Assembly: GCA_907165135.1 (NCBI GenBank)
Contig: OU015568.1
Span: 5,216,501 to 5,280,500, forward strand
Origin: Oikopleura dioica
Lineage: Eukaryota; Chordata; Appendicularia; Copelata; Oikopleuridae
DNA length: 64,000 bases
Direction: 5' to 3'
Positions 47,213 through 57,486 of this stretch are shown here, one piece after another (the first letter of the stretch is position 1; each line of letters opens with the position of its first letter). The position numbers and the translations under genes are program-made. The notes under the pieces were generated by a model, which ran no database searches, was not told the DNA's origin, and was given only the letters and a program-made list of their open reading frames with translations.

Positions 47213-47672
47213 TCAGATATTTGGACTGTATATTTGGGCAACTACTATTTGGAGTAAAATTTTTGTAGTCAATTTTCATTTTAATTATAAAACTGGTGAT
47301 TTTTTTTTCTGGACCATTTTCTCAAAAAAATTCGTCGATTCCATTTGGACCAAAAATAGCACCTTGTTCAGATCGATTTTTAAGGGTGTTAGAGTAATAA
47401 TTAAGGGTATCTGACTGGGGCATAAGAAAGCCCGGGCCCCGAGCCGGGTTTTCATCAGGGTTTTAGGGGGCCGGGAGGCCCTTAACACCCTTAGAAATGG
47501 GTTTGAACAAGGTGTATTTTTTGGTCCAAATGGGATCGGTGAAATTTTTTGAGAAACAGGTCCAGAAAAAAAAATCTCCAGTTTTATAATTAAAATGAAA
47601 ATTGACTACAGAAATTTTACTCCAAATTTTTCAAACTCCAGAAAATAGTAGCAGCCGTATATTTGACTGATT
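47213..47672. repeat. Fold-back element with ~190-bp arms
   Basis: The left arm runs ATCAGATATTTGGACTG, GGAGTAAAATTTTTGTAGTC, AATTTTCATTTTAATTATAA, CCAAAAATAGCACCTTGTTC and TTAAGGGTGTT. The right arm runs back through AACACCCTTAGAAATGG, GAACAAGGTG, TTATAATTAAAATGAAAATT and TTTGACTGAT. The loop of about 80 bp contains GC-rich short repeats. Arms diverge by substitutions, so it is not recent. Confidence 0.85.
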
Positions 47673-48146
47673 TAATGCCTTGTGTTTGTGCAATTAGATA
47701 GAGCTTATAATTTTGCTTTTCTTGGAGAAGTTCCAGTATCGACAATTTAGCCTTAGTAGAAAATAATCTCATTATTTGGAAAATTAGTACGATTTCCGTA
47801 TTTTCTCAGGGCGCGCCCGGCTGATCGCATTTACGCCTAATTCAATCACCAAAAATGCGAACTTGACATTGGCCTTCTTGGCGCGTGGCCAAGACACAAC
47901 ATTTGAAAAGCGGAAATCACCGCGCGGTCATTATCGCCGGTAAATTCTAACGAGCACTCAACCAACAAAAACACTACCATTCAACTTCTCAAGAACAGAA
48001 ACCATCGTGGCTGGAACTGAGCCCAAGTTCAAGTCTAGACGGAAGTGCAAGTTTTGACGGCTCAAGTATGATGAGTCTAATGAGCTGAATATCAAAGCTT
48101 TTCTCTTAAACCGGGCTGGACAACTTATCTAAAAGCCTGATTTAAG

Positions 48147-48530
48147 GAGGTAGATATCGAGAATCGCCATTTTCCGTCATACTTTTCTCTCAAAGTTTAA
48201 ATAGTAACACCCTTATTTTACTTTGGCGACAAAAACTTTAGACCTTTTTTAATCTCTCATAGAAGCCGAAATTTCCGATTTCAAAAAAATTTTGAACAAA
48301 ATTTTTCGTCAAAGAACGCGAACTTTCCTAAAATGGTCATTTTGGCGACAATCAAAGGTGACTGATTTGCATTGTTGCTTCTCGAAAGCTCAAGATATCC
48401 AAATTTTTGGCTTCCATAGGAAAGAGATAATTGTCTGAAAAGAATTTTGAGCAAAAAAATAAGGGGGTCAATTTGTTAAAAATTTGACAAAACAGTGACA
48501 GTAAATCCGATTCTCGATATCTACCCCCTC
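48147..48530. repeat. Inverted-repeat element, ends GGTAGATATCGAGAATCG
   Basis: Termini GGAGGTAGATATCGAGAATC and GATTCTCGATATCTACCCCC are inverted repeats. Subterminal AACACCCTTATTTTA mirrors AAAATAAGGGGGTC. Non-coding, 384 bp. Confidence 0.8.
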
Positions 48531-48904
48531 AATGAGCTAAATAGGGTGACTTTTTACGCTCTGCAATCTGTAAAGGAGCTTGAATAAGAATGTAGCGATA
48601 AATTTATTCGTGACCTCTAAGAACGATATTTACGGGATTATGTAAGGCGGTTGATCGTAAACCTTCAACCCTTCTCCCACCGCCGCCGCGCACACACATT
48701 TGCATATTCTGTTTGATGCGAAAACAGAAAAACGAAAAAGGGTTGACGCCGCTCAAATTTGAAAATGTTGCGCCTTTTCGTGGAATCCTTTCGAGTTGCA
48801 ATTTGAACACTTGAAAGTCGATAAACCGACGGATCAGTTTTGAGCTTCATAAATAAGAAAGGTGAATATATCGCAGGGTTTAAGTATATTTCGAAGCTTT
48901 AAAT

Positions 48905-49853
48905 TCAAACATAAGAAAGACATTCGCAGTAGTCATGCTTTGACACTGAAAGAGTTGATTGATTTCGATGTCGATAATGCTGTTGATAGAGTTGTTCCGG
49001 CTCCAACTCGTTAAGTTTTCGATGAAAACAGGTGAAGAAGAACAAAGCTCCCTGAAAAACTAGAAAAATCATCAAATTTTTTTTTGATTTTGTCCCTGCC
49101 ATCTTACATTCAAAGAAAAGGAAGCCAAATATGAAAGTAAAATGACTTACGATCAACAAAATTGACGGAAGAAGTGGAAAGATCATTACATGCCAAAGCC
49201 TTAATTCAGTTTCATTTTGCTTCTAACTAAGCGCTTATAAAATAATTGCTTGAAACTTTCCTTTGAGTTTGTCCCTCAATATCCATACTTACTGTATTTG
49301 GCGTGGTCCTTAAGAAATTCCGAAAAATCGAATAGTAAGTGATGTTCTTTGGGTCACCAAAGTTCGGGTTGTTCAAGCACGGCTCCGTCTCTTTTATTGT
49401 CCATTAAATTTGTCGATATTTATCAAATTTTAAATGTCGATACGCAATGAATTTTACATGTCGGATTTCTCGAGTTAAGCCGATATTTTATATACTGTTC
49501 GTCGATTTGGAAGGCATCGAGAATGTAAATAAGAAATAAGCATAGTAAAAATAATTGAATAGAAAAGCCCTGATTTTGATGAAGGACCTTTATTTTTACC
49601 AGGAAGGAGGAAATTTCAATTTTGTGTACTTAGGAAAAGACAAAAAGTCCTGATTGTCGATTGTCGTGTTTTTTGCTTGATTGAGCTCGTTAATTAACCG
49701 GTCCATTATTGCTCCTGTCACGTGTGTTTGGAATACAACTTCGACCCTTTCTTGGGACGAGATGTTAACAAAAGTCGACTCCGGCAGCTTTTCCGAGGAA
49801 AACTCTAATCGGTGCACTTTTCCCGTCATGTTTTTTGAACAGACGATTGACAT
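48905..49853 (-). CDS. Putative type I single-pass membrane protein (4 exon candidates)
   Basis: Not recognised. Minus-strand reading: exon ending near 49630 (MSIVCSKNMTGKVHRLEFSS onward to NQDFLSFPK, with NMT, NIS and NTT glycosylation sequons); exon about 49400-49293 (TEPCLNNPNFGDPKNITYYS, FRNFLRTTPNT); exon about 49201-49155 (LWHVMIFPLLPSILLI); last exon about 49053-48905 (GALFFFTCFHRKLNELEPEQ, ending CECLSYV). The two hydrophobic pieces join into one membrane segment followed by a basic cytosolic tail. The first listed junction is not phase-resolved, and a signal peptide exon was not found upstream (49854-50220 is AT-rich). Function unknown. Confidence 0.4.
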
Positions 49854-50930
49854 GCTACTAAAAGTAGTACTAAATAGGTAGATAGCTAAAGCAGAGCCAA
49901 TAAAAAAGATAAATTTTCAATTTTTTTTTCTCAAAAAGATAATGAAGCAACACCCTTATTTCTTCGAGATTCAAGAAAAATGAAATCGAAAATGATCATT
50001 TTGAAATATATTTTATTGATCAGTAATTTTTATGTCAACAATGGGTGGAATGGATTCCGCCTCTGCATCAGAAAGTCAAGTTTCATTTTATTCTCTTTTC
50101 TTTGTATTCAAAAATTTCATAAAAATGATTTCTTCAAAAGAATTCATAAATGGTTAAGTTTCATTTTATTCAATTTTCTCTTCTACAGGTCTTATAATGA
50201 ATAGATTCAGAATGGGAAAAAATTGTGTCACCAAAGCTCACTTCCGGCAACAAAATAAACTAGTTTATATAAAGTTGAAGCTAGAACTCTTTTAACTTTT
50301 AAGAATAATGACTTATTTTGGCAATATTTTGCATAGAAAGAATGATATTTTAACAATCAAAAAGTTGATTCCTCTTTGAGGCTCTTACAATGTTTGAAAG
50401 TGGTCACGTGACCAAGGTCAATCATCATCCTTTGGATCATTGAAAATAGGGTCCTCAATTCAACGTCAAGATGGTGCGAAAATATTTGTACGAAAGAGGT
50501 TCAAGGGCTCGTAGACAATATACAAACTCGCCGCAAAATGGGTTCAGCCAATATTGAATATTGTAAACCCAGGTGGAGGAGAATTTATCACGAATTGATG
50601 TGTACTTGGGATTACGGCTGGCTTACCTTTTCACAAGCAAAACATATGCTCGAGCTTATTTCATAAACTGGTCGTTATCGCGTAAAACTTTCGAAACTTT
50701 CGAAATTTTTGAAATTTTAAGGCGCGCCCAAGTTTTCAAGTTCATGTTTAAAGATTTTGTAAACGCGGCTGGAGATAAGCTGGGACAGGGTTTACATAAC
50801 AGCTTCGCGCGTCGAGTGTCCGAGTTTGATAATGACCGACCGCTACTCACTTCCGATTCATTAGCGGATGATTTTGGACACCGGCCAAGCCAAATCGAGG
50901 GGAATTAGTTTGATGAGGGATCAAGTCGGG

Positions 50931-51013
50931 AACCTGTGTCGAAAACCTGAGTCAGGGTTTGAAAGATTCGAGAATGATCTTTCAGACTCTGACTCAGGCT
51001 TTCGACGCAGGTT
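50931..51013. repeat. CAACCTGTG-family inverted-repeat element
   Basis: Ends AACCTGTGTCGAAAACCTGA and CTTTCGACGCAGGTT with inner GAGTCAGGGTTT and GACTCTGACTCAGG. Immediately followed by TGAGTCATACAGTATGACTC repeats (51024-51070). Confidence 0.75.
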
Positions 51014-51414
51014 GCCCGATCCTGTCATACAGTATGAGTCATACAGTATGACTCATACAGTATGAGTCATAAACAAGAAAATAAGGCTTCAACTACAGTA
51101 ATATTTTTTACAAAAAAGGCGACACTCCTACTGATCGTTTTGAAAACACGGAAATCCTCATTCAAAAACAAAGACGCGTGAAGAAAAAATGTTCAAAGAG
51201 TCTTTGCTCGCTCGAGCGAATTCAGCGCGACCTGAAAAGGTCAGAAAAGCTTCGGAGAATATCAATAGAAAAAGGGGTTTTCTTTCGGTAAAATAATAAT
51301 ACCCAATAAAGAATGTTGACAATACAAATTTACTCAAGCTAATCAGTCGGCCGTTCTGCCGGGGGATCACGTGTCAATTGTCGGTTTTCGCTATTTTTCA
51401 GACCTGAGCTCCGA

Positions 51415-51517
51415 AACCTGTGTAGAAACCTGAGTCAGGGCTCTGAAATGGCAAAGACAGAAAGCTCCATAAAACTTTAGCCCTTTTAGGACCCTGAGTC
51501 AGGTTTCAACACAGGGT
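51415..51517. repeat. CAACCTGTG-family inverted-repeat element
   Basis: Ends AACCTGTGTAGAAACCTGAG and GTCAGGTTTCAACACAGGGT; CCTGAGTCAGG present on both arms. Confidence 0.75.
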
Positions 51518-51867
51518 CCCAAAACAGGAAGCCCAGGTCATCAGTTGGGCATCAAAAAAAACCTTGAATTTCCAACTCCTATTGCCTCAAAATTCACCTT
51601 GATCCGGAAATATCGCGCACTAATTACGCAACACCAGCGAGTCGGAAAAAATCTAGGAAGGACTCGATTTTTCGCGGCGGGCGGAAGTTGGCACTGATCC
51701 CACCTTTGACACTTTTCCCGGTTTTTGCAATTTCCGACGCCTGTGAAACACAATAAAAAACACACATGAAAAAAGTGAAAAAGCGAAAGTCAACTCTGTC
51801 AAGTTTTACGGCGTTCGCAGATTTTCCACTTCCGAAAAAAAATTAACGGAAAAACTTTTATTTTTGT

Positions 51868-52218
51868 TTATTCGCATTCTTGAATGATTTCAGAAATGGG
51901 GCCAGGCTCGAACTTCGACTTTCTCGGGACCGTCGCGACCACTTCTTCATCGTCCTTGTTGTGTGCCCTCCAGACTTTCTTCCCAAAGTAGCAGCAGCAG
52001 CACCAGATCATCACGATCCAAGCAATCACGCAACTCACCGCGGTCATGAAGGCTTTTTTCTGGTAAAAGGGGATGGTGTAGCCATCGACTCCCTGATCCT
52101 GGCTTTTTCCGCCATCGAAGCCCGTCGTCATTTTTTTCTCTTTTTTTTTTCTTGTGTTCTTGAGTTTTACTTTGTCATAAGGAGGACGAGATTGCGACCA
52201 AGGGATTTCTCGTGACAT
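51868..52218 (-). CDS. Single-pass membrane protein, single exon, 116 aa
   Basis: Uninterrupted frame from MSREIPWSQSRPPYDKVKLK to IIQECE. A basic N-terminus and a polar segment (TTGFDGGKSQDQGVDGYTIP) precede one strong membrane segment (AFMTAVSCVIAWIVMIWCCC, residues ~56-77) ending in a Cys run that could be palmitoylated, then a basic YFGKKVWRAHNK and an acidic C-terminus. An internal Met (MTTGFDGG, near 52128) could be the true start, giving 87 aa; the upstream ATG has a longer basic leader. No family recognised. Codon use and a clean frame support it despite its size. Confidence 0.6.
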   Translation of the reverse strand: MSREIPWSQSRPPYDKVKLKNTRKKKEKKMTTGFDGGKSQDQGVDGYTIPFYQKKAFMTAVSCVIAWIVMIWCCCCYFGKKVWRAHNKDDEEVVATVPRKSKFEPGPISEIIQECE

Positions 52219-55200
52219 TTTTATTTGATCCGGTTTTATTCACTTTTATGGCAAAAACGAAAGAAGAAAATTTGCTCTTACTCCGGTTTTAGATCATTTG
52301 TAAAAAAGTAAGAGCTTTTTTTCTTCGATAAAAATAATATTTTGGATACTTAAAAATTCCCCGATGACCACAAAGCCTTCCTCCGCTCCAAGGTCATTGT
52401 CTAATTCCCGTCTTACGCAAAAAAGCCGCGAGTGGAATTAGCGCAAAAATTCTACATTTCAAAAAGCGCGCCGTTTCTCAAGGTTCAAATTGGGCGCCGA
52501 AGCGGCTCGAGTGCAATTTGAGTACTTGACCATTTTTTTTCGAGCTAATTCTAATAAGCAATTTGATAATAAGTACAGGCGAGGTGGTGATGTAATCTCA
52601 CCTGCTTCCGAAAGGGGGAAAATTGCGATTAGTGGGGAGAGAGAGGGGATTAAGGGGTAGCGCCGAGGAAATGCGGTAAGGGGATCAAGGCTGATTAGGG
52701 CCATTAAAATTTTCAAGGAAATATCACGAGATGCATTTTTTCAAAACTCTTAAAAAAAGGATTTTGCCTGCTCGATACCCTTAAAAACAGGAGATATTCA
52801 ATGAAAGCTTAACTTGTCCGTCAAAAAAAATTTCTTCCGAAAATCATGAGAAAAATTGCCCTAATCAGCCTAATTAGCAGCTTATCACCCCATTTATCGC
52901 CCCCTTTATTTATGGGAAATCCCCTTACCGCTTTCGATTTCCCGGTAATTTGCCCGCCCCGACTTCCGGTTATTACACAATCTCTCGCCTTGTAAACCGC
53001 CAGATTTTGTTTACCCTTATCTCATCCTTTTTCTCTTCTTTCCCAGCTGGAGCTTAAGTTTTAAGTCTCAAGAAAGAGGAGTGAAAGGTTTTGACATTTT
53101 TGAAGGAGGGTACCGCCTTGAAACTCTTAAATCCTCACCTGATATTTAGGGGAGGTTGCATAAGTTGTATATTTAGGGAGAGAGCGCCTTAAGCAGCTGG
53201 GAAAGAAAGGGGATCACAAATTGCATAAGCAAAAAAGCTCAAGTTTGATCAAGTTTGGGAGAGAACTTGAAAGGGATAGAAAAATTTAATAAAAATACAG
53301 CCGGAGAAGAAAAGAGAGATAACGAAATTTTAAGGGTATCTCGTCGTTAACCCCGATTTTCGAGCGGGCTTTTCTGCCGAGGTTTCATTATAAAAGCCTT
53401 ATTCTTTAAGTAAATCTGCCTCCTTTCAACCTTTTTTTCTCAATTCAGGCTCATTAAACCCCCCTCAAGTCTGGCTCATTGTCAGTCTTGAAAAAACAGA
53501 GGCTCATGAAAACAGAAAACCAGAGAAGTCCGAGTTTGAGGGGATACTCATCTTTTTGAAACTCATATTCGTACCACTCGAGACCACTTCTCAATAAACT
53601 CTTCATCCCTTTTTGCGCTGAAAAAAGGACAATTCTTCTTTCAATATTTTGGGCAGGCAAAACTCATAAAGCAGATGTTTGAAAACATCGCACAAGGGGT
53701 CAGTGAACACACAGCTGAGAAGAAGAAGAAATAGTGGAAGCGAGACACGTGACCATTTTATTTGAGAATTGTTGCTCGGCCATGGGAAACAAGGAAAGAG
53801 CAATTATTGAATATTGAAAAAGCTCGGTCGACAAGTTTTTGGACAAAATTGAACAGCTGAAAAATCGAGTCGGAAAAGAGGGATGATTTGAGATCGTCAT
53901 TTTCCCGTAATGATGCGATTTTGCAACATAAAAGGTGCTGAAATCAAACAAAATCCTCCTTTTTTCGCCGCGCGGAATGGATTTTCTCTCCAAATATCGT
54001 ATTTTTCGCTGACCGGATGGACCTACTTTTGATCGGCCCCTCGAGTTTTGACGGATTAGCCAATTGATCATCCCTTTTTTGACAAATTTGAAATTTGGAA
54101 ACTCAGAAGGCAAAAAAATACCGAGGCATCAAACGCGGGGAAAAAGACACTTGAAAATACTTTTGGATTAGGGGAGCTACTGAGATAGAAAGAGGGGAGC
54201 ACCTGCAGAAATACACAACTTCGAGACAGGAAAATAATGAAGAGGGGGTATCAAAGGCAAATTAGATGGATCAAAGAGCAGTTTTAAAACCAGTTAGTTT
54301 CTATCAAAAATGATCCGAGAATTAAGGGACCCCCCATCGTTATTCTGAAGGTGCCTGGAACCGACATAAAAATTCGACAAATTATGCATGTGCGGCTACT
54401 CGACTGTTGATTGGTCAGTTTGCCGAATCCGTGCTTCTGATTGGTTGAAAATTTCAACGCAAAATTTGTCGGAATTTTTTGTCGGTTTCTGACAACATCC
54501 CAATTTTTCGAGTCAAAAAAAAATTTTTTGAGTCAAAATTACAAAAAAATTCATCGTTTAAGTTGTCGAAAAATATTTTCTTCGGATTTTTTGTGTATTT
54601 CTTGAGAGCCCAAACAAACCCCTTTCCTCGGAAATGAGTGACATAATCACATGCAAATAAAATATTTTGGCACTCGGCGATTCAGGAAGGGTTTCGCTCG
54701 AATTTGCCTAAAACTTCTTTTTCGACATGATTTGGGATTATTGAAAAGTGCTCAAGTATAATCCAGTTCAGCCTCCGCCGAGCTGCAAGAATCTGTCGAA
54801 AAGGCGCGAATTTCGCAAGCATCGCTGATTTTACCAAGTCGAAGGCGAGTTTCAAACGAAATCTTTTAGTAGCCTTGATGTTAGTTATTTCAAACAGATT
54901 CCAAACTTGACAGGGGAAATAATTCATTTGAAGAAATCTTTAAATCAAAAGCTTCAAGCTACGATGCTCGAGAAGATGGTCGATTTTTCGGTCGGATTGG
55001 TCGAAAAGTGAACCCTAACTTTAATAAAAATTATGTCGATTAAAAATAATGAAACTTGTCATAATTATTTTTTACTAATTTCTTTGATTTTCTGCCTTTT
55101 TAATCGAATTTTTAGCATGAATTCAAAGTTAAAAAATATCATTTGAGCCAAAAACTGCGATTTTGTCTGGCGAGCTTATTTATTTCCGAATATAAAGACC

Positions 55201-55537
55201 ATAATATATTTGAAAATTTGAGAAAGCTGCATTTTACATACTGAAATTTATCGACAAGCGCAAATTATCAGAATTATCTCGAGGTTCTTGTTCATCTTGA
55301 TTTTCTTTATCATTGATAAACTATCAATCTATTAGCAAAAATAACCCATGCGCTGGCGCCGCGCCATCGAGTGGCCAAAGATGGCGCTCCCGAGAAGAAA
55401 AAAGTTTTCAGCTCGGTGGCAGCGCGCCAACGACGTTCACTTGGATTACTTTGACCTAATCTTAACTTGAATTTTTACGTTCACCTAATTTTTCTATTTT
55501 TGGAAATTATCCAAAATTCACCCAAAATTGCCCAAAA
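52219..55537. other. Intergenic stretch, no supported gene
   Basis: The longest open frame (54113-53700 minus, 137 codons) is Ser/Phe/Lys-rich without a domain or splice context and is not called. Contains the usual ATTGGTC/GACCAAT pairs (54410-54450) and single ACCCTTAA motifs. Confidence 0.4.
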
Positions 55538-56794
55538 ATGGCACCAGAGATAATAGAAGCCCCGCTGATTCCAGTTCGCCCGCTGAAGAGAAGATCCGAT
55601 GAAGGCTACAATTCGGATCATTCTGGGGCAGATTCTAGCGACTTCCCAAAGTCCGCGAAAATCAGAAAAGTTGATCTTGGAGAAGCAGCGACGAAAGAAG
55701 AGATTGATAGAGAAGGAGACATTTTCAAGAACAAGTATCATGTGAGAAAAGTCTTTTACAATTCGGCCAACGGGGTTATTTATACAGGTTAGTTATTTAT
55801 TTACAAAAAAGATATTTTTAAAATGAAATTATGAATTAATTAAAATAAAAATATTTTTCTTTCATTTTTGAATAAAAAATTTAGTTTTTATTTTTTGATA
55901 AATTTGATTGAATTTTGAATTTTTTCAGAAAAACAACATTTCATTGTAAAAACCTTAATTTTCTATTCCAGGGTACCGAAAATCCGACATGACGGAGGTG
56001 TGCATCAAACAAGTTCCCAAATCGCGCGTGACAAATTTCGGCAACCTTGGCGGCCGTCGTTTTCCCCTCGAATTCGTCATGCATGTCAACGCTGCCAAAG
56101 CTTCTTCAGGAGTTGTCAAGGTACTTTCTTTCATCCTTCAAACAATCGACTAACCTTTCTTTGCAGATCTTCGACTGGTTCGAGCGAAAAACCAGCTTTG
56201 TCTTGGTGATGGAAAGGCCAAAGAATTCAGTTGATTTGTTCGACCTTTCTGCTAAATATGGATCGCTAAAGGAAGACCCAGCGAAAATCATCTTCCATCA
56301 GGTATTAAAATTTAAAACCAAGCCTTAGTTTTTCGCCGCGATTAATAAACTAACAACTGAATACGAATGCCTATAACTATCGATAACTTTAACATATATT
56401 TTTATAAATTTTTACCAGAAAAAGAAGAATTCTCGTATTTATCAAAATTTTCTTGACTCAAATCTATCTCTAGATCGTGAGAATCTGCAAGGATATATCC
56501 CTCTCCTCCGTCTTCCACCGGGACATCAAAGACGAAAACATCCTTGTCGACACGGAAACCCTCGAAGTCAAACTCATCGATTTCGGCTGCGCCACCGAGT
56601 TCGACAAGAATCGGGTCTACTCCTCCGTCTCCGGAACACCAGAATTCTTCCCGCCAGAAGTTTTCAAAGAAAACAGCTACCGGGCCGAGCCAAGTACAGT
56701 CTGGAGCCTTGGAACGCTTCTTCATGTCTTGGTTTTTGGAGACATTCCGTTTTACAACACAGAAGACATCGTCGAAAACAAAATTTCATCAAAG
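55538..56794 (+). CDS. PIM-like Ser/Thr kinase, exons 1-4; last exon inverted downstream
   Basis: Exons 55538-55787, 55972-56120, 56167-56301 and 56474-56794 are in phase. After an ~60-aa acidic leader the domain starts at KYHVRKVFYNSANGVIYTGY; the Gly-rich loop is degenerate (NSANGV). The catalytic Lys is in VCIKQVPKSRV. FDWFERKTSFVLVMERP and VDLFDLSAKYGSL match the PIM hinge region. Catalytic HRDIKDENILVD, DFG in LIDFGCATEF, GTPEFFPPEVF and VWSLGTLLHVLVFGDIPFY are complete. The frame reaches KISSK|GTAAGA and then lacks an in-strand terminal exon: reading through gives a stop after VRKQR, removing subdomain XI. The missing C-terminus is found on the opposite strand at 57380-57243, between two inverted tRNA-Asn genes. 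With it the protein is 330 aa, close to PIM1 size. Cytosolic/nuclear signalling kinase by family. Confidence 0.9.
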
Positions 56795-56826
56795 GTAAGA
56801 AAACAGCGCTAGAATCTCAAAAACAA

Positions 56827-56900
56827 CGTCCCTGGGTGGGCTCGAACCACCAACCTTTCGATTAACAGTCGAACGCGCTAACCGATTGCGCCACAGAGAC
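56827..56900 (-). tRNA. tRNA-Asn (GTT), minus copy
   Basis: 74 nt, full cloverleaf: acceptor GTCTCTG/CAGGGAC, D-arm GCGC-AATCGGTTA-GCGC, anticodon stem TTCGA/TCGAA with loop CTGTTAA (anticodon GTT), T-arm GGTGG-TTCGAGC-CCACC, discriminator G. No intron. Identical in sequence to the plus copy at 57413-57486. It lies in what would be the last intron of the PIM-like kinase. Confidence 0.97.
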
Positions 56901-57242
56901 ATGTGTGCCCAAATTTCTCACTTTCATTTTCCCCCAGGGCATTTGCAAAGATGAAAAACTTGGTTATTTTTTGCTTGATTTTATTCGTTTTTATTGTTGT
57001 TTCTCGGCAGGTTTTTAGGTTTTGACATGTTTTTCGCGCTTCTTATTTACAAATGATGATATGTACAGTTACAGTTTGGCAATATACAGTTGTGTTACAG
57101 CTAGAATAAGATTGATTTTTCCATTTTGGAAAATCAGGACATGTTTTTGGCTGGTTTCTTTTTGGAATGGTCAGGGAAGTGGTTTGGGCGTTTTTGGCGG
57201 TTAAGGGTTTCAACATGTTAATTTACAGAAAGAGAAGAGCAT

Positions 57243-57380
57243 TTAGTTGAAAGTCGGAAAAGTATCTTTTAACCAAGGGTGCGCAAGAATCTCTCCGAAA
57301 GTCGGGCGCTCTTCAACTCGATGACTCATCATTTTCTCCAGCAGATTTTGGCAGGAGTCGGATAGTTTCTTCGAAGAGTT
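57243..57380 (-). CDS. Terminal exon of the PIM-like kinase, in inverted orientation
   Basis: Reads NSSKKLSDSCQNLLEKMMSH, then RVEERPTFGEILAHPWLKDT and FPTFN-stop: protein-kinase subdomain XI with the conserved Arg and the (R)PTF-EIL-HPWL ending found in PIM kinases. It is preceded on its own strand by GACTAACGATTCATTTAG, a branch-point-like CTAAC plus acceptor, in phase 0. The upstream kinase exon ends in phase 0 with SSK|GTAAGA. No other kinase exon precedes it on the minus strand within several kb, so it is best explained as the displaced last exon of the gene at 55538-56794. Confidence 0.88.
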   Translation of the reverse strand, partial: NSSKKLSDSCQNLLEKMMSHRVEERPTFGEILAHPWLKDTFPTFN

Positions 57381-57412
57381 CTAAATGAATCGTTAGTCAA
57401 GTGCGTGCCCAA

Positions 57413-57486
57413 GTCTCTGTGGCGCAATCGGTTAGCGCGTTCGACTGTTAATCGAAAGGTTGGTGGTTCGAGCCCACCCAGGGACG
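57413..57486 (+). tRNA. tRNA-Asn (GTT), plus copy
   Basis: Same 74-nt sequence as 56827-56900 on the other strand, same cloverleaf and anticodon GTT. With the minus copy it forms a perfect 74-bp inverted repeat around a 512-bp segment (56901-57412) that contains the inverted kinase exon. Confidence 0.97.

Larger units (their letters stand above)
46041..48904. other. Intergenic stretch with two inverted-repeat elements
   Basis: No supported gene. A minus-strand open stretch at 47160-46794 has two adjoining frames (MDEITRWLINFFEIKSLNSV in one, PEMIEIELPIIIADAASSL in the other) and may be a decayed coding fragment. Inverted-repeat elements occupy 47213-47672 and 48147-48530. A short Ser-rich open stretch at 47990-48090 is not supported. 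Confidence 0.4.
49882..51867. other. Intergenic stretch with inverted-repeat elements
   Basis: No supported gene; an open frame at 50573-50908 lacks any family resemblance or splice partner. Holds CAACCTGTG-family elements at 50931-51013 and 51415-51517 and a TGAGTCAT array at 51024-51070. A palindromic GGTCACGTGACC sits at 50403. Confidence 0.5.

Noticed and set aside
50573-50908. 111-codon open frame MEENLSRIDVYL...
   Set aside because: No family resemblance; its opposite strand is also open and it runs into an inverted-repeat element.
53700-54113. 137-codon open frame on the minus strand
   Set aside because: Ser/Phe/Lys-rich, no domain, no splice context; likely chance.
56402-56725. 107-codon minus-strand frame
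   Set aside because: Antisense shadow of kinase exon 4.
57243-57380. Independent minus-strand kinase gene rather than an inverted exon
   Set aside because: No kinase exons occur upstream on the minus strand, while phase, family and missing piece all fit the plus-strand kinase.
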